Notes: a model not told the origin generated them from the sequence alone. A DNA stretch of 64,000 nucleotides from Planktomarina sp. (GCA_016780825.1 JADHLF010000001.1:48286-112285), one strand, 5' to 3'; counted from the stretch's first letter, positions 8,937-21,820 are shown. Translations and numbers: made by a program.

Positions 8937-9745
8937 AGTGCACTGCGCATCATATTGGCCGCCACCAGCAACAAAAAGGCCCCAAACAGGCATTTGAGTG
9001 GAGATGTATCCATGCGGTGCCCCACCGTGGCGCCGATGGGGGCAAAGATAAACGTCATCGGAATGATCACGAGGAAGGCCGGCAGGTTCACCGCCCCCAC
9101 TGTCCAAGGCAGGCGCGGCGCGTCCACCGACACAAACAACCAGGCCAGCGCTGAGGGCACAGCAATAGCCAGCCCAAAACCCGCCGCCGTTGCGACCGCG
9201 CTATGAATAGGCACGCGGTGCAGGGTCATGAACGGCACGCCAAGCGAGCCGCCCCCGATCCCAAGCAATACCGAAAGCCCGCCCAAAAGCGGCGCGATCA
9301 CAAGCCGCCACAGACCGGCCGGCAGGGTCTCGCCAATGCTCCAAGATTGCCGGCCAAACGCCAAATAGAGCCCAATTGTCGCCCCCAAGCCGCCAAAGAT
9401 CAGTTGCAAGATCTGCGATTGCAAATTGGAAGCCAATGCCACGCCCAATATGGCGCCAAAGGCTATTCCGGGGGCCCATTGGCGCAAGATCAACCAATCC
9501 ACCGCGCCTTTTTTATGGTGACTTTGCGTCGAGCGAATGGAGGTCACGATGATTGTGGCCAAGGAGGTCGCCAAACAGACCTGCATGAGTTGAGGGCCAT
9601 CATAACCCAAGGCTTGAAAGGCATAGAAAAACGCCGGCACCAACACAATCCCGCCGCCCACGCCCAGCAATCCTGCCAAAAATCCAGCCAAGCCGCCGAC
9701 AACGATCAAACTCGCCAGCACGGGCAAAACGGTGGACATATCCAT
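8927..9745 (-). CDS. TauE/SafE family anion permease (TSUP)
   Basis: Integral membrane protein (272 aa) of the TauE/SafE family, whose members export or import sulfite, sulfoacetate and other organosulfur anions. About eight hydrophobic segments are visible, with glycine-rich pairs GFLAGLLGVGGGIVLVPAF near the N-terminus and LLGIGGGSLGVPFMTLH in the second half, the duplicated family signature. The ATG at 9745 shares one base with the dusA stop (TGATG). The substrate cannot be read from the sequence. Confidence 0.9.
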   Translation of the reverse strand: MDMSTVLPVLASLIVVGGLAGFLAGLLGVGGGIVLVPAFFYAFQALGYDGPQLMQVCLATSLATIIVTSIRSTQSHHKKGAVDWLILRQWAPGIAFGAILGVALASNLQSQILQLIFGGLGATIGLYLAFGRQSWSIGETLPAGLWRLVIAPLLGGLSVLLGIGGGSLGVPFMTLHRVPIHSAVATAAGFGLAIAVPSALAWLFVSVDAPRLPWTVGAVNLPAFLVIIPMTFIFAPIGATVGHRMDTSPLKCLFGAFLLLVAANMMRSALWT

Positions 9746-10779
9746 CAGTTGAGATCCAATTCTTCTTGACGCTGCGCCAGTTCGGCGCGCTCTTGTAAAA
9801 CTTGCCGATAATCGGCGATCTGCGCATCCTGTTGCGCCCCCAGTTCCGACAGGCGTCGTCGCCAGTGCCGCGCGCCGGGCTGTCCAGAAAACAGGCCAAA
9901 CATATGCCGGGTGATCTGGTGCAGCCGTCCTCCTTGCTGCACATGAGCTTCCATATAGGGGATCATCTGCTCGGCAATGACCTGTGCCTCCGGTGCCGGA
10001 TCCTTGCGGCTGCGAAAAACGTCACAATCGGCGCGTGATAAGATTTCATAGGGCGTTTGGTAGGCCGCGCGGCCGATCATCACCCCGTCGAGCCCCGCTT
10101 CAAGATGGGCGCAGGCATCAGGCAGATGAGCCACGCCGCCATTCAAGCTGAGATGCAAGCCGGGGAACATTTGTTTCATCCTGAAAACCAGATCATAATC
10201 CAGCGGCGGGATGTCACGGTTTTCTTTCGGGCTGAGCCCCTGCAACCACGCCTTGCGCGCATGGATGATCACCCGCGTCACGCCGGTGCGCTCAATCATG
10301 GATAAAAACGCCGGCAGGCTGTCTTCAACCACCTGATCATCCACGCCGATGCGACATTTCACCGTCACCTCCGCCGCGCTGGCGTCCTGCATGCGCTCAA
10401 GGCAGGCGCGCACAAGCTCCGGTTCCGTCATCAACACAGCCCCAAAGCGCCCCGATTGCACGCGATCCGAAGGGCACCCAAGATTGAGGTTGATCTCCCC
10501 GTAACCATGGGCCGCTCCAAGAGCCGTTGCCTTTGCCAATTGCTCTGGGTTCGAACCCCCCAGCTGCAAAGCCACCGGTTGCTCCTCTGGGCTGAAGTCC
10601 AACAACCGCAGCGCCCCGCCCAGCACCAAAGCCGGGGCCGTCACCATCTCTGTAAAGAGCAAAACCTCCCGCGAGATCATCCGATGAAACACGCGACAAT
10701 GGCGATCTGTCCAAGCCATCATCGGCGCCACCGACAGGCGGGCGGAAGACGTTAGGATATCTTGCTTGTTTTCAGTCAC
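9745..10779 (-). CDS. dusA: tRNA-dihydrouridine synthase A
   Basis: FMN-dependent enzyme (344 aa) that reduces uridines 20/20a in the tRNA D-loop. The TIM-barrel signature SVAPMMAWTDRHCRVFHR is at the N-terminus; catalytic Cys102 is in NLNLGCPSDRVQSGRFGA; HARKAWLQGLSPKENR and LSLNGGV (FMN/tRNA contacts) follow. The length and the DusA-type ARKAWLQGLSPKENR loop distinguish it from DusB/DusC. It heads a three-gene overlapping unit with the permease and oxygenase. Confidence 0.95.
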   Translation of the reverse strand: MTENKQDILTSSARLSVAPMMAWTDRHCRVFHRMISREVLLFTEMVTAPALVLGGALRLLDFSPEEQPVALQLGGSNPEQLAKATALGAAHGYGEINLNLGCPSDRVQSGRFGAVLMTEPELVRACLERMQDASAAEVTVKCRIGVDDQVVEDSLPAFLSMIERTGVTRVIIHARKAWLQGLSPKENRDIPPLDYDLVFRMKQMFPGLHLSLNGGVAHLPDACAHLEAGLDGVMIGRAAYQTPYEILSRADCDVFRSRKDPAPEAQVIAEQMIPYMEAHVQQGGRLHQITRHMFGLFSGQPGARHWRRRLSELGAQQDAQIADYRQVLQERAELAQRQEELDLN

Positions 10780-10803
10780 TTATTTCACTTCGCCTTGAAC
10801 GGG

Positions 10804-10817
10804 TTACCGGGCGGTAA
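10804..10817. promoter_or_regulatory. 14-bp palindrome upstream of dusA
   Basis: TTACCG-GG-CGGTAA is a perfect palindrome centred about 32 bp upstream of the dusA start, the right place for a repressor site. No regulator gene sits beside it, and the cognate factor is unknown. Confidence 0.3.
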
Positions 10818-10937
10818 GTTATCTGAACTCTGCGTGAACAACAATAGAGCTTGAGGTCATAGGATCAAAGCCCGCCGGTGCGGTTTTGAATTTTCGGGCC
10901 CGGGCATCGGGTGACAAAAACGCGCCACAATCGGCAC

Positions 10938-11969
10938 CTAGCCCACCTGGACCACCATTTTACCGAAGCTATTGCCCAAAAGCAGGTCATTGAGCGCTGC
11001 TGGGGCGTTTTCCAGCCCGTCGACCATGTGCTCTTTGTATGTGACCTCCCCGCTTTCCAGCCATCCGGTCATGTCTCGAATGAAATCTTTAAACAGACTG
11101 GGCGGAAAGCTGTCATAGATGATGAAGCCTTGCACTTTTACCTTCATCCGTAAAATCGTGCCCATGATGGCCGGTCCAAAGTCAGGCCCATCCGGCAAAC
11201 CGGAGAGATTATACCAAGACACCACACCGCACACGGGCATGCGGGCAAAGGCGTTCAAAAGCGGCAGCACCGCATAAAGCACCTTTCCGCCCACGTTTTC
11301 GAAATAAATATCTACGCCCTGCGGGCAGGCAGCTTTCAGATCCGCCGCGAAGGTTTCAGACTTATGATCCAAACAGGCGTCAAATCCCAAATTCTCAATC
11401 ACATGGGCGCATTTTTCCGGGCCGCCAGCGATCCCGACCACGCGGCAGCCCTTAATCTTGGCGATTTGCCCGACGGTTGCGCCCACCGGTCCAGAGGCCG
11501 CCGCCACCACAACGGTCTCCCCCCTCTGCGGCGCGCCAATTTCAAGCAAGCCCGCATAGGCCGTATAGGCCGGCATCCCCAAAATTCCCAAGTACCAAGA
11601 CGGGTTCTGGGGCGCTTGGCCGAGATTTCGCAGATCAGTGCCATCGCTGAGCGCATAGTCTTGCCAGCCGCTCCCGGCCAGAACATGATCGCCCAGCGCG
11701 TAGCCCTCGCAATTGCTTTGCATGACTTCTGCCACCACCTGCCCGGTCATGACCTCACCCAATTTGACCGGCTCTGCATAGGATTTCGCGTCATTCATGC
11801 GCCCGCGCATGTAAGGATCAAGCGACAGATACCGCGTGCGCAACAGCAGCTGTCCAGGACCGGGACGAGGCACCTCCTCAAGCTCCAGCTGCAAGGTCTT
11901 GGCGTCCGGTAGGCCATTTGGGCGCTGTGCCAGCACCACTCGGCGGTTGGTATCTGCGGTTTGTGGCAT
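10938..11969 (-). CDS. NADP-dependent oxidoreductase, CurA/MDR family
   Basis: Zinc-independent medium-chain reductase (343 aa) of the prostaglandin reductase/curcumin reductase CurA type, which reduces alkenal or alkenone double bonds with NADPH. The nucleotide-binding loop is AAASGPVGATVGQIAK in mid-protein; YLSLDPYMRGRMND, near the N-terminus, is typical of the group, and the Cys zinc ligands of alcohol dehydrogenases are absent. It is transcribed alone, divergent from the MFS gene. The native substrate is unknown. Confidence 0.9.
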   Translation of the reverse strand: MPQTADTNRRVVLAQRPNGLPDAKTLQLELEEVPRPGPGQLLLRTRYLSLDPYMRGRMNDAKSYAEPVKLGEVMTGQVVAEVMQSNCEGYALGDHVLAGSGWQDYALSDGTDLRNLGQAPQNPSWYLGILGMPAYTAYAGLLEIGAPQRGETVVVAAASGPVGATVGQIAKIKGCRVVGIAGGPEKCAHVIENLGFDACLDHKSETFAADLKAACPQGVDIYFENVGGKVLYAVLPLLNAFARMPVCGVVSWYNLSGLPDGPDFGPAIMGTILRMKVKVQGFIIYDSFPPSLFKDFIRDMTGWLESGEVTYKEHMVDGLENAPAALNDLLLGNSFGKMVVQVG

Positions 11970-12161
11970 ATTACTCTCCCAACGGACAGCCCATCGGGCA
12001 TTTGGCTGGAAAACTAGAGCGCAGCCCCGACTTTGGCAATTTGTTTCTGCGCAGGGGCGGCTGGACCCGGCAGCCGCAATCGCCTAGCGTCTCCAGGACA
12101 GCGGCAGAGGATTGCGGCCAAGCCTGGCCCATCACGCAACAAGACATAGGAATGCGCCCAG

Positions 12162-13379
12162 GTGACAGAGCAACTCAAACGGCCGTGGTTGGTGCTGGCG
12201 GGGCTGGCGTTGGGGGTAACCGTCACCAATGGCTTTGCCCGATTTGCCTATGGGTTGATATTGCCAGCGATGCAGTCCGATTTGGGATGGAACTATGCGC
12301 AAGCCGGATGGCTGAACACCGCCAATGCCTTGGGATATATCGCAGGCGCAGTGCTGACGATGCTCATGATCGGGCGATATTCGGCGACAGTGCTTTTCAC
12401 CTTTGGATTGATCACAACCAATCTGGCGCTGCTGGCCACCGGGGTGATCGCGGAACTTTGGTGGCAAACGCTTTGGCGCATTCTGGTCGGCTTTTTTGGG
12501 GCCATGTCTTTTTCAACCGCCGGCGTTTTGGCCGCTGGCCTATTTCCAAATGATCCGCGCCGCAATGCGCTGGCCATTGCCATCTTATTTGGGACCGGTG
12601 GCGGCTTGGCGATTGTATTGTCCGGAGCCAGCCTGCCGCTCTTTTTAGAGCATTACGGCGCGGATCACTGGCCGCTCGCCTGGGTCATTATCGCGGCAAT
12701 TTGCTTGCTATTTTTACCGCTCTGCCTGTGGTCCGCCGCAAAGCTCAATCGCCCAGCTCCGCAGCAGGCCCAGGCCCCCGCGCCCCTCCCGCTCGCTCAT
12801 ATCTGGGCACAATTGGCCGGATATGCCGGCTTCGGACTGGGCTATATCGTATTTTTAACGTTTTTATCTGCTTGGATGACACAGCAGGCAGCCAGTGCCA
12901 GCTTTATCGCCTTTGTATGGGTCGTGCTGGGACTCTGCATCTGTGTTTCGCCCTTTGTGTGGCGGCCCATTCTGACGCGCCATGCCTCGGGCCTGCCATT
13001 GGCCATGATCTTAAGCTGCATAGCCTTGGGATCCGCATTGCCGGTGCTCTTGCCGGGAAATCTCTCCTTAATGCTCGCCGCGGTTATTTTTGGCCTTTCG
13101 GTCTTTATGGCCCCCAGTGCCGTGACCAATTTCGCCCGTCAAAACCTACCGGCGCACAGCTGGGGCGCGGCCATCAGCCTCTTTACTGTGGTCTTTGCTG
13201 TGGCGCAGACCCTTGGGCCCTATGCCGCTGGTCTGTTGGGGGACCTGGCCGGGGATATTGGCATCAGCCTGCTGGGCGCATCAGGGCTGCTGCTTTTGGG
13301 TGCGGTGATCGCCCTGACGCAAAAACCTCTGCCCCATCGCCCCATGGACCAAAGTGCACAGCCCAGAAAGCAAGAATGA
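12162..13379 (+). CDS. MFS transporter, YbfB/YjiJ family
   Basis: Twelve-segment major facilitator permease (405 aa) with the signature LALGVTVTNGFARFAYGLIL in the first helix, typical of the YbfB/YjiJ group. It starts with GTG at 12162 behind an AGGA stretch. The substrate is unknown. The next genes on the same strand are the SmoS-like dehydrogenase (126 bp downstream) and a flavin monooxygenase, but the gaps make operon membership uncertain. Confidence 0.88.
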   Translation: MTEQLKRPWLVLAGLALGVTVTNGFARFAYGLILPAMQSDLGWNYAQAGWLNTANALGYIAGAVLTMLMIGRYSATVLFTFGLITTNLALLATGVIAELWWQTLWRILVGFFGAMSFSTAGVLAAGLFPNDPRRNALAIAILFGTGGGLAIVLSGASLPLFLEHYGADHWPLAWVIIAAICLLFLPLCLWSAAKLNRPAPQQAQAPAPLPLAHIWAQLAGYAGFGLGYIVFLTFLSAWMTQQAASASFIAFVWVVLGLCICVSPFVWRPILTRHASGLPLAMILSCIALGSALPVLLPGNLSLMLAAVIFGLSVFMAPSAVTNFARQNLPAHSWGAAISLFTVVFAVAQTLGPYAAGLLGDLAGDIGISLLGASGLLLLGAVIALTQKPLPHRPMDQSAQPRKQE

Positions 13380-13505
13380 CACCTCCCAAAATCGCCCCTG
13401 TGCGGGCCTTCGGTGCTGGCGGCGCTGAAAATCTCAGCTACAGTTGACCAAGCGCATAGACCACGGCCCAATTGGGACGATAGATAGATCACAAAGGACA
13501 AAGAC

Positions 13506-14279
13506 ATGACCAGGTTGAACGGAAAATCCGCCCTCATCACCGGCGCCGCGCGCGGCATTGGGCGCGGCTTTGCGGAGAAATATCTTGAAGAAGGCGCAAC
13601 GGTTGCCATCGCAGATATCAATCTTGACGCCGCAGAGGCCACGGCAGCAGAGCTGGGCAAAGGCGCCTATGCGGTGCCGCTGGATGTGACGGATCAAACC
13701 AGCATTGACGCAGCACTGGCTCAAGTTGTGGCCAAGACCGGAAAAATCGACATTCTGCTGAACAATGCAGCCCTCTTTGATGCGGCTGAAACCGTCGATA
13801 TCACCCGCGAAAGCTATGAGCGGCTCTTTGCGGTCAATGTGGCCGGAACGCTCTTTACCATGCAGGCCGCGGCGCGGCAGATGATTGCACAGGGTCATGG
13901 CGGCAAGATCATCAATATGGCATCGCAAGCCGGACGGCGCGGCGAGAGCTTGGTTTTGGTCTATTGTTCCACCAAGGCGGCGGTCATTTCGATGACGCAA
14001 TCGGCTGGGCTGAACTTGATCAAATATGGCATCAATGTGAATGCCATCGCTCCGGGCGTTGTAGATGGGGCGCATTGGGAGCATGTGGATGCAATGTTTG
14101 CCAAATTGGAAGGCAAGGCGCTGGGGCAAAAGAAAGCAGAGGTCGCGGCGGTCGTGCCAGCCGGCCGTTTTGCGGTTCCGGCCGATCTGAGTGGCATGGC
14201 GGTTTTCTTGGCTTCCGCCGAAGCCGATTACATTGTATCGCAAACCTATAATGTGGACGGTGGCCAGTGGATGAGCTGA
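13506..14279 (+). CDS. SmoS-like SDR (sorbitol/polyol dehydrogenase)
   Basis: Short-chain dehydrogenase (257 aa), NAD-dependent polyol to ketose by family. The cofactor motif TGAARGIG is at 13-20, NNAAL at 86-90, and the catalytic set is Asn111, Ser140, Tyr153 and Lys157 (VYCSTKAAV). From memory the sequence tracks the Rhodobacter sphaeroides sorbitol dehydrogenase SmoS closely along its length, including IINMASQAGRRGE and NAIAPGVVDG. The polyol ABC transporter and mannitol dehydrogenase that accompany smoS elsewhere are absent here, so the substrate is less certain. Confidence 0.85.
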   Translation: MTRLNGKSALITGAARGIGRGFAEKYLEEGATVAIADINLDAAEATAAELGKGAYAVPLDVTDQTSIDAALAQVVAKTGKIDILLNNAALFDAAETVDITRESYERLFAVNVAGTLFTMQAAARQMIAQGHGGKIINMASQAGRRGESLVLVYCSTKAAVISMTQSAGLNLIKYGINVNAIAPGVVDGAHWEHVDAMFAKLEGKALGQKKAEVAAVVPAGRFAVPADLSGMAVFLASAEADYIVSQTYNVDGGQWMS

Positions 14280-14358
14280 TGCACGGCCCGCGCAGCTGCG
14301 AACACACCCATCCCTGCGCGGCCGCAGAGCGCAGCCCTCCAAGGAAAGGAAAACAAAC

Positions 14359-15561
14359 ATGCGCCGGCAGGCCCTAATCGTTGGAGGTGGCATCGGAGGG
14401 TTATGCGCAGCCATCTGCCTGCGGTTGACCGGCTGGGAGGTTCAAGTCTTTGAGCAGGCCCCTGAGATCGCCGAGATTGGCGCCGGGCTGCAAATCAGCC
14501 CCAACGGTGTTAAAATTCTCGAACATATCGGCGTGATGGAACGCCTTGAGTCCGCAGTTTTCGAACCCGAAGCCATCGAAATTCGAATGGGGGTCTCTGG
14601 GCGCCCAATCCTTTATCTGCCCATGAAAGCTGCAGCCGCCGAACGCTGGGGCGCGCGCTACATTCAGGTGCATCGCGCCGATCTCATCACAGCTTTAAGC
14701 GCGCGGCTCGAGGCTTTGCAACGCGGCGCAGTGCAAACCGGTTGCCCTGTGCGCGGCTATGCGCCCTGCAAGGACGGCGCCGAGGTGATTTTGGCAAACG
14801 GTCGGCGCATTCAAGCGGATTTGGTGATCGGTGCGGATGGCATCCACTCGATGCTGCGTCAGCAAATGCTCGGACCCGACGCGCCTCGATTTACCGGAAA
14901 TTACGCCTGGCGCGCATTGGTGCCGGCGGCACAGCTCGGCGCTCTGGCCCCGCCGCCTTCCGGCTGCATTTGGGCCGGGCCCAAAAAGCACGCGGTCACC
15001 ACCTATGTGCGCGGCGGGGCTGTGGTGAATTTTGTGGGTATTGTCGAGCAAAGAACCTGGCGCGAGGAAAGCTGGAGCCGCACGGGCAATCGGCAAGAGG
15101 CCCTGGCCGATTTCGACGGTTGGGCCCCGCCTCTCTTGGCAATACTCGAACAGGCAGAGGTGCTGCACAAATGGGCGCTCTTTGACAGGGCCCCATTGCC
15201 AAAATGGCAGGACGGCCATGTGGTGCTCCTCGGCGATGCGGCCCATCCAATGCTGCCGTCTATGGCGCAAGCTGCGGTGCAATCGCTGGAGGATGGCTAC
15301 CACCTGGCGCGCACCCTCGGCGCGGCAGAGGGGCCGGCCATTGCGTCAGCCTGCGCCCGGCACTATACCCAGCGCATCGCGCGCAGTAGTCGGGTTCAGC
15401 GGGTGTCAGCGCAAAACCTTCAATTGTTTCACAAGTCAAGCCGCATGGCACAGCTGATGGCCTATGGGCCGATTTGGCTGGCCGGACAGCTGGCCCCTTC
15501 GCTGGTGCGACGGCGCAATGATTGGCTCTATGGCGCGCCTGTGCCACCGCTGGAGCTCTGA
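14359..15561 (+). CDS. FAD-dependent aromatic-type monooxygenase
   Basis: Group A flavoprotein hydroxylase (400 aa), like salicylate or 3-hydroxybenzoate 6-hydroxylases. The FAD motif GGGIGG is at 9-14, the second (DG) motif is LVIGADGIHSMLR, and the third is VVLLGDAAHPMLPSMAQAA. Substrate assignment within this family is unreliable. An AAGGAAAGGA stretch precedes the ATG. It lies 79 bp after the SmoS-like gene and could be cotranscribed. A link to the box pathway 40 kb away is not supported. Confidence 0.85.
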   Translation: MRRQALIVGGGIGGLCAAICLRLTGWEVQVFEQAPEIAEIGAGLQISPNGVKILEHIGVMERLESAVFEPEAIEIRMGVSGRPILYLPMKAAAAERWGARYIQVHRADLITALSARLEALQRGAVQTGCPVRGYAPCKDGAEVILANGRRIQADLVIGADGIHSMLRQQMLGPDAPRFTGNYAWRALVPAAQLGALAPPPSGCIWAGPKKHAVTTYVRGGAVVNFVGIVEQRTWREESWSRTGNRQEALADFDGWAPPLLAILEQAEVLHKWALFDRAPLPKWQDGHVVLLGDAAHPMLPSMAQAAVQSLEDGYHLARTLGAAEGPAIASACARHYTQRIARSSRVQRVSAQNLQLFHKSSRMAQLMAYGPIWLAGQLAPSLVRRRNDWLYGAPVPPLEL

Positions 15562-15626
15562 TCCCCAACACCTTAGAGTGCCTCGCGGTGCGGTGCAGAT
15601 GCGGCCTGTGTCCCGTTACTTAAGAG

Positions 15627-15710
15627 CTCTGCATAACACCATTGCAACATGAAATGAGGGCAGCGGGCAAAGTGTTTTGGATTGGCGGCTGGGGTATGCA
15701 GAGGTCTTTA
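15627..15710. repeat. Dispersed intergenic repeat, copy 1 (left + right modules)
   Basis: Left module 15628-15663 shares about 29 of 36 bases with the copies at 25824 and 56593. The right module (about 15664-15710) matches the right half of the copy at 56591, including the stretch CGGGCAAAGTGTTT and GGCGGCTGGG. The middle GC-rich hairpin block present in the other two copies is missing. Its right end overlaps the stop of the broken ytoQ. No coding capacity was seen. Confidence 0.75.
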
Positions 15711-16150
15711 CTTTGGCAAAGCCCCCGTCATCACATAGCGCAGCGCCGCGGCCACCTGTTGCGGGGTTTGCGCCACGACCAAGGCTGCGGCATCCACCTC
15801 TTTGAGGGCATGCTGGTGCTCATCTTGATGCATCACAATCAGAGGTTTTCCCAGCGCCGCCGCATAGCCCGCATCAAAAGCGGCGTTCCATTGCTTGTAT
15901 TTTCACCGAACCGCAAAACGACCACATCGGCTTGTTCAATACCGGTGCGGGTGCGAATGGCGTTGAGCTGCGCGCCCTTGCGGTCATGCCAAAACTTATT
16001 TGCCTCCGCTCCCAAAATTTCAACGCCACAATCATCGCTGGCCGCGTGATCTGTCACCGGCCCATCAAAGGAGAGGTTGAGATCGCCGCAGGCCGCAATG
16101 ATTTGCGCGCGCCAATCGGTGTGAATTTCGCCGGAAAAGTAAATACGCAT
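15708..16150 (-). pseudogene. ytoQ: YtoQ family protein, frameshifted
   Basis: The N-terminal about 85 residues (RIYFSGEIHTDWRAQI, GPVTDHAASDDCGVEILG, NAIRTRTGIEQADVVVLRFG) are clearly YtoQ, a conserved protein of unknown function. The frame then breaks at a run of four T on the plus strand (15900-15903). One more base there would restore a continuous family-like C-terminus (KYKQWNAAFDAGYAAALGKP and onward to a TAA at 15708), about 148 aa in total, the usual length. Either the gene is a recent pseudogene or the homopolymer was misread. The ATG at 16150 has a GGAG ribosome site. Confidence 0.8.
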
Positions 16151-16196
16151 GAAAATCTCCAAGTCCTGGGGTGAGTGTTACAGCCTGCCACAAAGG

Positions 16197-17450
16197 TCAG
16201 CTGCGGATTAATATGCCCAGATCCGCCACATTGGTGCCGGTTGCGCCGGTGATATGCAAGCCGCCCGCCGCTGCAAGCGCGCGATAGGCGTCATTATTGC
16301 CCAACAAACCGGCCGGATCCAGCCCGGCGGCGCGAATTTGAGACAGCGTCGTCTCACAGACCACCCCGCCCGCCGCATCGGTGGGGCCATCCCGCCCATC
16401 CGTGCCCGCTTGCAGGTAAAGCCATGGAGCTTGCCAGCCTTCCGCTTCGGCCAGAAGCGCCAGCCGCAAAGCCAGATCTTGATTGCGCCCGCCGCGGCCG
16501 GTGCCGGTCAGCTTGACTGTTGTTTCGCCGCCAAACACATGCGCCCCGCGCCCCATGTCTGCAACCCGTCGCACCGCCTCTGTCACGTCGCCGATGAGAG
16601 GCTGGGGGTGCAGGGTTGCCGCTGGATAGGCCGCGCCCATAGCCGCAAGGCTCTGCCCATTGGAGCCGATCAATAGGTTGCGCGCCTCGGGTAAATCTTG
16701 GGGCGCATCGGCGCTTTGCAGGACCCGGCGCACCGTCTCGGGCAACCTGTGCCATAGAGTGAGGCGCTGCAAAATATCACGCGCTTGCGCTTTCGTGCCG
16801 ATCGGAGCGACTGTGGGACCGCTGGCCACAGCCCGCAGATCATCGCCGATCACATCCGATAGGATCAGCGCTGTCACCGGGCTCGGGGTCGCATAGCGCA
16901 GCATGCCCCCGCCCTTCAGCTCGGACAGCTGTTGGCGGATCAGATTCATCACCTCAATATCCGCCCCGCTGGCCAAAAGCTGCGCATTCACCGCGATCTT
17001 ATCTTGAAGCGATACACCCGCGACCGGAGCGGGCAAGAGTGCCGAACCACCGCCAGAAATCAAACACAGCACCGGCCGGCCGGCCTGGCTGGCCGCAATA
17101 AGCGCCGCTTTCACCGCTTGCGCCGCTTTAAGGCCAATTTGGTCTGGAATGGGATGGGCCGCAGCAAAGATCCGTGCCTCCGGCATGGGGGGCAGCTCCT
17201 GCGCGCGCGCGGCATTTTCCGGGTTGGTCACAACCACAAGGTCAGGCACGGGGCCCAGCAGAGATCGCGCCATGCGCGCCATGCTCACGGCCGCTTTTCC
17301 CACCGCAATCACGGTTGGCGGCCTGTCAAACTCAGGCAAAGACCGGCGCACCGCCTCGGCGGGATCTGCGGCCGCAACCCCCGCATCAAAGGCAGCGGCA
17401 GCCTGGGTATAGAAGGGATGAATCATAACGGCCACTTTCTTTGACACCAT
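16197..17450 (-). CDS. Glycerate 2-kinase (GckA/TtuD type)
   Basis: MOFRL-type glycerate kinase (about 417 aa), phosphorylating D-glycerate to 2-phosphoglycerate, as in the serine cycle and tartronate/glycolate use; older annotations call it hydroxypyruvate reductase. Motifs: VIAVGKAAVSMARMA, CLISGGGSALLPAP, GGGMLRYATPSPVTALILSDVIGD in the first domain, and FGGETTVKLTGTGRGGRNQD plus AGTDGRDGPTDAAG in the second. A start at 17450 has a GGGGC ribosome-like site; an ATG at 17426 (MIHPFYTQ) is equally plausible. It is divergent from the CMD gene. Confidence 0.92.
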   Translation of the reverse strand: MVSKKVAVMIHPFYTQAAAAFDAGVAAADPAEAVRRSLPEFDRPPTVIAVGKAAVSMARMARSLLGPVPDLVVVTNPENAARAQELPPMPEARIFAAAHPIPDQIGLKAAQAVKAALIAASQAGRPVLCLISGGGSALLPAPVAGVSLQDKIAVNAQLLASGADIEVMNLIRQQLSELKGGGMLRYATPSPVTALILSDVIGDDLRAVASGPTVAPIGTKAQARDILQRLTLWHRLPETVRRVLQSADAPQDLPEARNLLIGSNGQSLAAMGAAYPAATLHPQPLIGDVTEAVRRVADMGRGAHVFGGETTVKLTGTGRGGRNQDLALRLALLAEAEGWQAPWLYLQAGTDGRDGPTDAAGGVVCETTLSQIRAAGLDPAGLLGNNDAYRALAAAGGLHITGATGTNVADLGILIRS

Positions 17451-17587
17451 CTTAAGCCCCAATGGGCGGAAAGAACATATCGCGCGCGCGCAAATGGCCG
17501 AAAAGAAAATCAATCAAGCGACCAAAAACACCTGTCGCTTGCGGAAAAATAATGCAGACTGCCGCAAAGCTATGGAAAGGACACCAC

Positions 17588-21734
<4,147 letters not shown>

Positions 21735-21753
21735 GCGCCTGCGTCCTTTTGAA

Positions 21754-21780
21754 AAATCTGCCTGCAGCTTATGCAGATTT
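21754..21780. promoter_or_regulatory. Palindrome A upstream of ThDP gene
   Basis: AAATCTGC (21754-21761) and GCAGATTT (21773-21780) form a perfect 8-bp inverted repeat with an 11-nt spacer, 20 bp upstream of the ThDP enzyme start. Position and symmetry suggest an operator. Confidence 0.4.
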
Positions 21781-21802
21781 GACCCTCACGACCAGCAGAT
21801 TA

Positions 21803-21820
21803 TGCACATTGTGTTGTGCA
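21803..21820. promoter_or_regulatory. Palindrome B upstream of ThDP gene
   Basis: TGCACA (21803-21808) and TGTGCA (21815-21820) flank a 6-nt spacer in an AT-rich stretch about 70 bp upstream of the ThDP enzyme. It may be a second operator or part of the promoter; the regulator is unknown. Confidence 0.35.
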
